Shown: one piece after another, positions 54,170 to 61,126 of the stretch
How the letters are laid out: the number at the start of each line of letters is the position of its first letter
Numbering within the stretch: position 1 is the stretch's first letter
Assembly (NCBI GenBank): GCA_903896015.1
Contig: CAITWF010000048.1
Span: 39,031-103,030, forward strand
Origin: an uncultured Opitutia bacterium
Lineage (GTDB): Bacteria > Verrucomicrobiota > Verrucomicrobiia > Opitutales > Opitutaceae
Length of the DNA stretch: 64,000 nucleotides
Direction: 5' to 3'
Notes under the pieces: generated by a model
Told to the model about the DNA's origin: nothing
The model's database searches: none
What the model saw: the letters and a program-made list of their open reading frames with translations, nothing else
Position numbers and translations under genes: made by a program

Positions 54170-55273
54170 TCAATTGTTAAAACGGAATAGGGCCACGTCT
54201 CCGTCGGCGAAGACGTATTCCTTGCCTTCGAGCCGGTATTTGCCGGCCTCGCGCGCGGCGGCCACGCTGCCGAGGCGCGTAAGGTCGTCGTAGGAAACGA
54301 TCTCGGCCTTGATGAAGCCTTTTTCGAAATCGGTGTGGATGACGCCTGCGGCCTGCGGGGCCTTCCAGCCTTTCTTGATCGTCCACGCGCGGACTTCTTT
54401 TTCGCCGGCGGTGAAATACGTCATCAGACCGAGCAGACCGTAGGTGCCCTTGATGAGTGCGGACACGCCGGAGTCGTCGACGCCGAGATCCTTGAGGAAC
54501 GCCTTCGCCTCATCGGCCGGCAGGTCGATCAGCTCGCTCTCGATCTTCGCGGAAATCGGCACGTAGGCGGCGTCGTGGTGGGTGCGGACGAACTCGGCGA
54601 CTTTCTGCACGAACGGGTTTTGCTCGGCAGTCGCGAGATCGCTCTCCGCGACGTTGCAGGCGAAGAGCACGGGCTTCGCGGTGAGGAGTTGAAAGAGTTT
54701 CATCAACGCCTTTTCCTCAGGCGTGGCGGCGAGCGTGTTGGCGGTTTTGCCGGCGTTGAGGTGCGGCTCGAGTTTGGTGAGCAACGCCAGTTCAATGATC
54801 GAATCCTTGTCGCCGGCCTTGGCGGTCTTCTGCGTCTTGATGATGCGCTTCGCGACAGCGTCGAGATCGGCAAGCACGAGTTCAGTAGTGATCACCTCGA
54901 TGTCACGCACGGGATCGATGCCACCCATGGTGTGGACGATGTCGTTGTCTTCGAAGCAGCGGACGACCTGCACGATCGCATCGACCTCGCGGATGTTTGC
55001 GAGAAACTGATTGCCGAGGCCTTCGCCCTTGCTCGCGCCGGCGACGAGCCCGGCGATGTCGACGAACTCGATGGCGGCTGGGACCACGACGTTGGTCTTG
55101 GCGATTTTCTGGAGCACGTAGGCGCGCTCATCGGGCACGATCACGACGCCGACATTCGGATCGATGGTGCAGAAAGGATAGTTCGCGGCCTCGGCCTTGC
55201 GGGAGCGGGTGAGAGCGTTGAAGAGGGTGGACTTGCCCACGTTGGGGAGTCCGACGATGCCGGCTTTGAGCAT
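54170..55273 (-). CDS. ychF: Ribosome-associated GTPase/ATPase YchF
   Basis: The 367-residue protein has the Obg-type G domain: GIVGLPNVGKSTLFNALTRS (G1 at about 5-24), FVDIAGLVAGASKGEGLGNQFL (G3), and LFACNVAESDL (G4, with NVAE rather than NKxD, which marks YchF and its preference for ATP). A coiled-coil insert is followed by a TGS domain ending EGKEYVFADGDVALFRFNN. YchF binds ribosomes and affects stress responses. Length is normal. Its leader on the minus strand contains two small hairpins (55363-55409). Confidence 0.96.
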   Translation of the reverse strand: MLKAGIVGLPNVGKSTLFNALTRSRKAEAANYPFCTIDPNVGVVIVPDERAYVLQKIAKTNVVVPAAIEFVDIAGLVAGASKGEGLGNQFLANIREVDAIVQVVRCFEDNDIVHTMGGIDPVRDIEVITTELVLADLDAVAKRIIKTQKTAKAGDKDSIIELALLTKLEPHLNAGKTANTLAATPEEKALMKLFQLLTAKPVLFACNVAESDLATAEQNPFVQKVAEFVRTHHDAAYVPISAKIESELIDLPADEAKAFLKDLGVDDSGVSALIKGTYGLLGLMTYFTAGEKEVRAWTIKKGWKAPQAAGVIHTDFEKGFIKAEIVSYDDLTRLGSVAAAREAGKYRLEGKEYVFADGDVALFRFNN

Positions 55274-55362
55274 AAGGCGTGAAAGTTCTCAGCCGCAGCG
55301 GGTGAGGGTCAATGGAAAAGGCCGGAGCGATCTGGACCACGCGTGCCGGAAGTCCCCATCGT

Positions 55363-55409
55363 CGGTTCTCCGAACCGCCTAGCCGGGCGCAAGCAAGGTT
55401 CTGGCTAGG
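55363..55409. other. Structured region between ychF and rpsP
   Basis: Two tandem perfect hairpins: CGGTTC (55363-55368) with GAACCG (55372-55377), and CCTAGCC (55378-55384) with GGCTAGG (55403-55409). A further possible pair is AAGGTT (55395-55400) with AACCTT (55417-55422). It lies 90-136 bases upstream of the ychF start (minus strand) and 145-191 bases upstream of rpsP. No match to tRNA, tmRNA, SRP RNA or RNase P RNA motifs was seen. It may be a ychF leader or an unannotated small RNA. Confidence 0.45.
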
Positions 55410-55481
55410 TTTAACCAACCTTCAAGAAGAGGTAATACAGTGGACGATTGAGACTGACCCACTACCTGCCGGACTCAGGGC

Positions 55482-55510
55482 TTGACAGCGCCGCGACCGC
55501 CCGGTCTTTT
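55482..55510 (+). promoter_or_regulatory. Putative promoter of rpsP
   Basis: A perfect -35 box TTGACA (55482-55487) sits 66 bases before the rpsP start. At 17-base spacing the -10 position holds only TCTTTT, a weak match. The flanking GGGCTTGACA is the same as at the nusA promoter, which supports the call. Confidence 0.45.
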
Positions 55511-55553
55511 CTTCAACTTTTCCAAAGAAGCATAGCTCCGCAAAACATCCGTC

Positions 55554-55820
55554 ATGGCTCTCAAAATTCGTCTCACCAAGGTTGGTTCCGTCCATCAGCC
55601 GCTTTACCGCGTCGTGGTCGCTGAAGCCCGTTCGCGTCGCGATGGCGATGCCGTTGAAAACCTCGGCACCTACACGCCCAAGACCAAGGGCAACCCGATT
55701 AACCTGAAGCTCGACCGCGTCGACTACTGGCTGAGCAAAGGCGCGCTTCCGACCGACACGATGCACGCCATGATCAAGAAGGCACGTCGCACCGCGGCCG
55801 CCGCTGCTCCGGCGGCTTGA
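55554..55820 (+). CDS. rpsP: 30S ribosomal protein S16
   Basis: The 88-residue protein is S16: LKIRLTKVGSVHQPLYRVVVAEARSRRDGDAVENLGTYTPKTKGNPINLKLDRVDYWLSKGALPTDTM. It binds 16S rRNA early in 30S assembly. A short Ala-rich tail ends the protein. In most bacteria rimM follows rpsP, but here a terminator and a repeat follow and then trmD. Confidence 0.98.
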   Translation: MALKIRLTKVGSVHQPLYRVVVAEARSRRDGDAVENLGTYTPKTKGNPINLKLDRVDYWLSKGALPTDTMHAMIKKARRTAAAAAPAA

Positions 55821-55828
55821 TTCTTAAC

Positions 55829-55936
55829 TAGCCACAAAGGCACGGAGACGCCGCGTCTCCCGCACAAGAAACCTCGGATTTATTTCCGGGGTTTTTTTTA
55901 AAAGGATTTCTCTGTGCCTCTGCGCCTCTGTGGCTA
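55829..55936. repeat. Inverted repeat around the rpsP terminator
   Basis: The left arm (TAGCCACAAAGGCACGGAGA, 55829-55848) is the imperfect inverse of the right arm (55909-55936), which contains a short direct repeat of GCCTCTGTG/GCCTCTGCG units. The arms flank the terminator at 55869-55899. Similar CCACAGAGGCGCAGAGG-type sequences are common as dispersed intergenic repeats in many environmental bacteria, from memory. It is probably a dispersed repeat that inserted between rpsP and trmD. Confidence 0.55.
55869..55899 (+). terminator. Intrinsic terminator after rpsP
   Basis: A 10-bp stem (AAACCTCGGA at 55869-55878 with TCCGGGGTTT at 55885-55894, one G-T pair) is followed by eight T. It should end the rpsP transcript before trmD. 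Confidence 0.82.
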
Positions 55937-55949
55937 AAATCCGCCCGCC

Positions 55950-56624
55950 ATGCCACTCACGATCGATGTCCTCACGCTCTTTCCGCGGATGCTCGACGGC
56001 TTTCTGGCCGAGAGCATCCTCGGCAAGGGGATCGGGGCGGGGCATTTGAAGGTAACCGTGCGCGACTTGCGCGACTGGGCGACCGACAAGCACCGCAAGA
56101 TGGACGATCGCCCGTTCGGTGGCGGGGCCGGGATGGTGATGTTGCCTGAACCCGTATTCGCGGCGATGGAGCAGGTGCAGACTCCGGGCTGCCGGCGGAT
56201 TTATCTGACGCCCGACGGTATGCCGCTTTCGCCGGAACTGGCGCAGGAACTTTCGCAGCAGCAACATCTCGTGCTGCTCAGCGGTCATTACGAGGGAATT
56301 GACCAGCGCATTCGCGACCAAATCATCGATCAGGAGATTTCAATCGGGGATTATGTGCTGACGAATGGCACGGTGGCAGCGGCGGTTCTGATCGACGCGC
56401 TCGCGAGATTTATCCCCGGTGTGCTCGGCGAGGAAAAGTCATTGACGCACGAATCCTTCACCAGCAAGTTGCTCGACTTTCCTCAATACACGCGTCCCGC
56501 CGAATTTCGGGGCATGTCCGTTCCGGAGATACTCCTCTCCGGGAATCATGCTGAAATCGAGAAGTGGCGGCACGCGAGACAGGTGGAAAAAACCCGTCAG
56601 GTCCGACCCGATTTGCTCAAATAA
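55950..56624 (+). CDS. trmD: tRNA (guanine-37-N1)-methyltransferase TrmD
   Basis: The 224-residue protein has the knotted SPOUT fold motifs of TrmD: IDVLTLFPRMLDGFLAESILGKG, DRPFGGGAGMVMLPEPVF, LVLLSGHYEGIDQRI, and EISIGDYVLTNGTVAAAVLIDALARFIPGVLG. The C-terminal part has LDFPQYTRPAEFRGMSVPEILLSGNHAEI. It methylates G37 of tRNAs with S-adenosylmethionine to prevent frameshifting. Length is slightly short but complete. rplS follows after 20 bases. Confidence 0.97.
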   Translation: MPLTIDVLTLFPRMLDGFLAESILGKGIGAGHLKVTVRDLRDWATDKHRKMDDRPFGGGAGMVMLPEPVFAAMEQVQTPGCRRIYLTPDGMPLSPELAQELSQQQHLVLLSGHYEGIDQRIRDQIIDQEISIGDYVLTNGTVAAAVLIDALARFIPGVLGEEKSLTHESFTSKLLDFPQYTRPAEFRGMSVPEILLSGNHAEIEKWRHARQVEKTRQVRPDLLK

Positions 56625-56644
56625 TTTTTTAAAACCACTCAGCC

Positions 56645-57079
56645 ATGAACCCGATTATTACCGAAATCACCGCTTCTCAGGTGAAGAAAGACACCACGCC
56701 GTTCAAAGTCGGCGATGGCGTCAAAGTGCACACAAAGGTGCGTGAAGGTGACAAGGAGCGCGTCCAGATTTATTCCGGCATTGTCATCGCTCGCAAGGGC
56801 CACGGCATTCACGAGACGTTCACCGTCCGTCGCATCAGCTACGGCGAGGGCGTCGAGCGCGTGTTTCCGGTCAACTCCCCGAACATCGAGAAGATCGAAG
56901 TCGAGCGCGAGTCCGAGAACATGAAGGCGCGTCTTTACTACCTCCGCCGCCGCACCGGCAAGGCCGCCGTCGCGATCAAGGAAAAGGATCGCGCCGCCGA
57001 GATTCACGCTCAGCACGAGGCCGAGAAGGCCGCGAAGGCCGCCGCGGCTCCCGCCGCCGCCGCGCCGGCTGCAAGCTGA
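56645..57079 (+). CDS. rplS: 50S ribosomal protein L19
   Basis: The 144-residue protein is L19: FKVGDGVKVHTKVREGDKERVQIYSGIVIARKGHGIHETFTVRRISYGEGVERVFPVNSPNIEKIEVER and the basic end ARLYYLRRRTGKAAV. It sits at the 30S-50S interface. A Lys/Glu/Ala-rich extension of about 30 residues follows the usual end (QHEAEKAAKAAAAPAAAAPAAS), which is longer than in Escherichia coli. Confidence 0.98.
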   Translation: MNPIITEITASQVKKDTTPFKVGDGVKVHTKVREGDKERVQIYSGIVIARKGHGIHETFTVRRISYGEGVERVFPVNSPNIEKIEVERESENMKARLYYLRRRTGKAAVAIKEKDRAAEIHAQHEAEKAAKAAAAPAAAAPAAS

Positions 57080-57105
57080 GTTTCTCCGTCATATCCTTTC
57101 TGCGA

Positions 57106-57134
57106 AAGCGGGCTCCTCGTGGGCCCGCTTTTTT
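57106..57134 (+). terminator. Intrinsic terminator after rplS
   Basis: A perfect 8-bp stem (AAGCGGGC at 57106-57113 with GCCCGCTT at 57123-57130) is followed by a T run. It separates rplS from the transketolase gene. Confidence 0.88.
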
Positions 57135-57196
57135 GTTGATCGAAATTCTGCTTTCCCGCGGCACACGTGTCCGCTACGTCTATCCGGTTTTTCGCC

Positions 57197-59188
57197 ATGA
57201 CTCTGCAAACTCTTCTCCTCGCCAAAGCTGCCAATCAAGCTCGCGGACTCGCGCTCGACGCCGTCCACGCCTCCAACTCCGGCCACCTCGGCCTCCCGCT
57301 CGGCTGCGCGGAGATCGGTGCCTTGCTCTACGGCCACGCCCTATCGCACAACCCCGAGCGTCCGCGCTGGATCAACCGCGATCGCTTCGTGCTCTCCGGC
57401 GGCCACGGCTCGATGTTTCTCTATGCGTGGCTGCATCTCAGCGGCTACGATCTGCCGATCGAGGAAGTGAAACGCTTCCGTCAGCTTCACAGCAAGACGC
57501 CTGGCCACCCGGAGTTTCACGAAACGCCCGGCGTCGAAGCGACTACGGGCCCGCTCGGCCAGGGCATCGGTAATGCCGTCGGCATGGCGGTCGCGGGCCA
57601 GATGGCCGCGGCGAAGTTCAACACGCCCGAACACGAAATCTTTAACTATCACGTCGTTGCACTTGCGGGCGACGGTTGCATGCAGGAAGGCGTCGCGATG
57701 GAAGCGTGCGCGTTCGCCGGGCACCAGAAGCTCGACAACCTGATCCTCATTTACGATTCGAACGACGTCACGCTCGACGCGATGGCGGCGAAGACGCAGA
57801 GCGAAAACACCGCCGCGCGCTTCAAGGCGATCGAATGGGACGTGCAGACGATTGACGGGCACGACATGGCGGCGTTTCTGAAGGCGTTTAACAAGGCGAA
57901 GAAAACCAAGAGCGGAAAACCGCAGCTCATCATTGCGAAGACGATTATCGGCAAGGGCATCGCCGAAGTTCAGGGCACCGCGAAGGGTCACGGCGAGGGT
58001 GGGGCGAAGTTCTCCGACGCCGCCCGCGCGGGCTGGGGCCTCCCGGCCGATCAGCACTTCTATGTGAGCGACGACGTGAAGGCGTATTTCGCGGGTCACA
58101 AGGTGCGTCTCGTCAAGGCGTGCAACAAGTGGAGCAAGACCTACAAGAAATGGCGTGAGGCCAATCCGGACAAGGCCGCGCTGCTCGACTCCGCGTCAGC
58201 GACGCCGAGCGCAGCGCACCTCCTGACCAAGATTCCACTCTTCGCGCCCGACGTGAAGCTCGGCGGAACGCGCGCCGCTGGCCGCGATGTGCTCCAACCC
58301 CTCGCTGCGGAACTTCCGCTGCTCTTCGGTGGCAGCGCCGATCTCTACGGCTCGACGCTCAATCTGATTGCGGGCGCGCCCGACTTCGATCCGTCGAACC
58401 GCGCGGGCCGCAATATTCGCTTCGGCATCCGCGAGCACGGCATGGCGGCGATCGCGAACGGTGTTGCCTACGACGGGCTTTTCCGACCGAGCATCGCTAC
58501 GTTCCTCGTGTTTGCCGATTACTCGCGTCCGGCGATGCGCATCGCTTCGCTCGCGAAGCTCCCGGTCATCTATATCTACACGCACGATTCGATCGGCGTC
58601 GGCGAAGATGGCCCTACCCACCAACCGGTCGAAACGATTTCCGGTCTGCGTGTGATTCCGAACCTCGACGTCATCCGTCCGGCTGATCCGGAAGAGACCG
58701 CGGGGGCTTACGTGGCTGCGCTCGAACGCACCGATGGTCCGACGCTCCTCGCGCTCACACGCCAGGCGGTGCCGGTGCTCAACGAAATAGAGCCGCACCT
58801 CCGCCGGGCGGGCGTGCTTAAGGGCGGTTACGTTGCGCTCCAGGAAACCGCGCCGCTCACGCACATCCTGATTGGCACGGGGAGCGAACTGGCACTCGCG
58901 CTCGCCGCGGCGAAGACTCTCGGCGCGGGCACGCGTGTCGTCTCAATGCCCTGCACCGAGCGTTTTGAGCGCCAGTCCGCTGCGTATCGTGAGAGCATTT
59001 TGCCCGCTGCGTGTCGCAAGCGTGTCGCGGTCGAAGCGGGCGTTACGGTGCTGTGGCACAAATATGTCGGGCTCGATGGCAAGGTCGTCGGCATCGATCG
59101 TTTCGGCCTCAGTGCGCCCGCGCCGCAGGCGTTCAAGGAACTCGGCATCACGACCGAGGCCGTTGTCGCCGCCGCGCAGTCGCTCTGA
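57197..59188 (+). CDS. tkt: Transketolase
   Basis: The 663-residue protein is a full-length transketolase. It has the N-terminal thiamine diphosphate domain with [36 protein letters not shown] and the cofactor motif [18 protein letters not shown]; a middle domain with [20 protein letters not shown] and [19 protein letters not shown]; and a C-terminal domain with [13 protein letters not shown]. It transfers two-carbon units in the pentose phosphate pathway. The start at 57197 gives the usual N-terminus ([23 protein letters not shown]); a longer form would include leader sequence. A strong terminator follows it. Confidence 0.97.
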   Translation: MTLQTLLLAKAANQARGLALDAVHASNSGHLGLPLGCAEIGALLYGHALSHNPERPRWINRDRFVLSGGHGSMFLYAWLHLSGYDLPIEEVKRFRQLHSKTPGHPEFHETPGVEATTGPLGQGIGNAVGMAVAGQMAAAKFNTPEHEIFNYHVVALAGDGCMQEGVAMEACAFAGHQKLDNLILIYDSNDVTLDAMAAKTQSENTAARFKAIEWDVQTIDGHDMAAFLKAFNKAKKTKSGKPQLIIAKTIIGKGIAEVQGTAKGHGEGGAKFSDAARAGWGLPADQHFYVSDDVKAYFAGHKVRLVKACNKWSKTYKKWREANPDKAALLDSASATPSAAHLLTKIPLFAPDVKLGGTRAAGRDVLQPLAAELPLLFGGSADLYGSTLNLIAGAPDFDPSNRAGRNIRFGIREHGMAAIANGVAYDGLFRPSIATFLVFADYSRPAMRIASLAKLPVIYIYTHDSIGVGEDGPTHQPVETISGLRVIPNLDVIRPADPEETAGAYVAALERTDGPTLLALTRQAVPVLNEIEPHLRRAGVLKGGYVALQETAPLTHILIGTGSELALALAAAKTLGAGTRVVSMPCTERFERQSAAYRESILPAACRKRVAVEAGVTVLWHKYVGLDGKVVGIDRFGLSAPAPQAFKELGITTEAVVAAAQSL

Positions 59189-59215
59189 GGGGTTGCGAAA
59201 ATCGATTAGATACAG

Positions 59216-59240
59216 CGCCGCCCGAATAAGGCGGCGTTTT
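59216..59240 (+). terminator. Intrinsic terminator after transketolase
   Basis: A perfect 7-bp stem (CGCCGCC at 59216-59222 with GGCGGCG at 59230-59236), 7-base loop, then TTTT. It ends the transketolase transcript. Confidence 0.78.
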
Positions 59241-59275
59241 GTTTTGGTTTTCTAAGTTGGGCGCTTGCTTTTTTC

Positions 59276-59289
59276 GTTAGCCGCCTAAC
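59276..59289. promoter_or_regulatory. Possible MarR operator
   Basis: GTTAG CCGC CTAAC is a palindrome with 5-base arms, 26 bases before the marR start. MarR-family regulators often bind such sites and repress their own operon. The half sites are short, so confidence is modest. Confidence 0.45.
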
Positions 59290-59314
59290 TATTCGCCGCC
59301 TTACTTTTTTTACG

Positions 59315-59887
59315 ATGCCACTCCTGATGCTTAAAGACCTCCCGCGCTATGAGTGCCTCCTCGAGGCCTCGCGCGAGTTTCCCGACCTCGATCCGTCGGC
59401 GACGGAGGTGTTCCTGCATCTGCTGCGCGCCGGCGATGAGGCGTTTCGCGTCGTCGAGGCGCACCTCGCCCAGCACGAGATCACCCAGGGCGGCTTCAGC
59501 GTGCTGATGGCGTTGTGGGGTCAGTGCCAGCGTGAAGGTCGCGAACTGCCACTCAGTCCAGCCGCACTCGCCGAGCGCACGGGCGTGACTCGCGCGACGA
59601 TGACCGGACTCGTTGACACGCTGGAGCGCGACGGTCTCGTCCGCCGCGCCCCCGATCGCGAGGACCGGCGCATGATGACGGTCGAGCTGACGCCGCGCGG
59701 CGAGCGCAAGCTCCTGAAACTCCTGCCCGATCATTTTCGTCAGATGGCGTGGCTGATGGCGCCGCTCTCTGAAACCGAGCGGAAAACCTTTGTCCGTCTC
59801 CTCACCAAACTCCTGCGCCGCGCCGGCGAAAACGACGGACGCCCTGCACCCGAGACCGCGGTCGCTGCGGTGGTCGCTGGTCGTTAG
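59315..59887 (+). CDS. MarR-family transcriptional regulator
   Basis: The 190-residue protein is a winged-helix MarR member: GGFSVLMALWGQCQ, LSPAALAERTGVTRATMTGLVDTLERDGLVRRAPDREDRRMMTVELTPRGERKLLKLLPDHFRQM (helix-turn-helix and wing at about 65-130). It lies directly before the RND adaptor and pump genes on the same strand and probably controls them. The palindrome at 59276-59289 is a candidate binding site. A second ATG four codons later (59327) is possible. Confidence 0.92.
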   Translation: MPLLMLKDLPRYECLLEASREFPDLDPSATEVFLHLLRAGDEAFRVVEAHLAQHEITQGGFSVLMALWGQCQREGRELPLSPAALAERTGVTRATMTGLVDTLERDGLVRRAPDREDRRMMTVELTPRGERKLLKLLPDHFRQMAWLMAPLSETERKTFVRLLTKLLRRAGENDGRPAPETAVAAVVAGR

Positions 59888-59948
59888 CGGAAATTCCCCG
59901 AAAATTTTCCCACCCACTCCTTCATCTTTAATCCAAGCTCCCGCTCCC

Positions 59949-61082
59949 ATGATCAAGAAATTCACCTTCACCACGCTCGGCCTCATCATTGTGGTCGGCT
60001 TTTTGGTTGGCACCAAGATGCTCCAGTTCTCGGCGATGGCTGCGGCCGGCGCTTCGATGGTCCCGCCGCCCGAGACCGTCACCGCCGCGGCGGTGAAATC
60101 GGATAACTGGGAGAACAGCATCGCTGTCACCGGCTCATTCGCCGCAGTGCAGGGTGTGACCGTTTCTGCCGAAGTCGCTGGCAAGGTGACCAAGCTCAGC
60201 TTCGAGGCCGGTGCTGCCGTCAAGGACGGCGATGTCCTCGTCCAACTCGATACCTCGATCGAGGAGGCGCAGTTGCAGGCCGCCGAATCGAATGCGGTCC
60301 TCGCGCGGCTCAACCTCACCCGCGCGCGCGAATTGCGCGAAAAAAATACCAACTCTCCCGCCGATCTCGACGCCGCGGACGCGCAGGCCAAGCAGGCCGC
60401 CGCCCAAGCTGACCAGATTCGCGCGGTGATCGCGAAGAAGACCATCCGCGCGCCGTTTGGCGGCCGGCTCGGCATCCGCCTCGTGAACCTCGGCCAGATT
60501 CTCAAGGAAGGCGATTCCATCGTCACGCTGCAGACGCTCGATCCGATTTATGTCAATTTCTCCGTGCCGCAGCAACGGCTCGCGGCGCTTGCCCCGGGCG
60601 TGGTGGTGCGTGTGAAGACCGACGCCGCGCCCGGCGAGGTTTTCCTCGGCAAGGTCAACGCGATCAATCCCGACGTCGATTCCGCGACTCGTAACGTCCG
60701 CGTCCAAGCCACCATCACCGACAACCGCTCCGAGAAGCTCCGCCCCGGCATGTTCGCCACCGTTGAAATCGTGCTGGCGGCGAGCAGCGATGTACTCGCG
60801 ATTCCAGCTACCGCAGTGCTTTACGCGCCCTACGGCGATTCGGTTTTCGTGATCGAGAACAAGAAGAACGAAAAGTCCGGCCAGATGGAAAAAATCCTGC
60901 GCCAGCAGTTCATTCGCGTCAGCCAGTCGCGCGGTGACTTCGTCGCCGTCGAAAACGGACTCAAGCTCGGCGAGGAAGTCGTGACTGCGGGCGTTTTCAA
61001 ACTTCGGCCAGGCATGGCGGTCGTCGTCGACAACACGTTCGCCCCTGAGTCGAAGCTTGCCCCGAAGCTGAAGGATTCCTGA
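59949..61082 (+). CDS. RND efflux periplasmic adaptor (membrane fusion protein)
   Basis: The 377-residue protein has an N-terminal membrane anchor (about 6-24) and a biotinyl-lipoyl domain ([40 protein letters not shown], about 58-98). A short coiled hairpin follows (about 100-165), then a barrel domain ([43 protein letters not shown]) and a membrane-proximal end ([24 protein letters not shown]). It links the RND pump encoded 44 bases downstream to an outer-membrane factor. The start at 59949 is chosen because the anchor begins there; the frame is open upstream inside marR. Confidence 0.93.
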   Translation: MIKKFTFTTLGLIIVVGFLVGTKMLQFSAMAAAGASMVPPPETVTAAAVKSDNWENSIAVTGSFAAVQGVTVSAEVAGKVTKLSFEAGAAVKDGDVLVQLDTSIEEAQLQAAESNAVLARLNLTRARELREKNTNSPADLDAADAQAKQAAAQADQIRAVIAKKTIRAPFGGRLGIRLVNLGQILKEGDSIVTLQTLDPIYVNFSVPQQRLAALAPGVVVRVKTDAAPGEVFLGKVNAINPDVDSATRNVRVQATITDNRSEKLRPGMFATVEIVLAASSDVLAIPATAVLYAPYGDSVFVIENKKNEKSGQMEKILRQQFIRVSQSRGDFVAVENGLKLGEEVVTAGVFKLRPGMAVVVDNTFAPESKLAPKLKDS

Positions 61083-61126
61083 GCGGCGCCCGCCTGCGTT
61101 ACGGTCCCACCAGCACTGCACCCGTC

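Noticed and set aside
55274..55480. SRP RNA, tmRNA or a known riboswitch
   Set aside because: The conserved SRP tetraloop region, the tmRNA tRNA-like end and known riboswitch cores are all missing on both strands.
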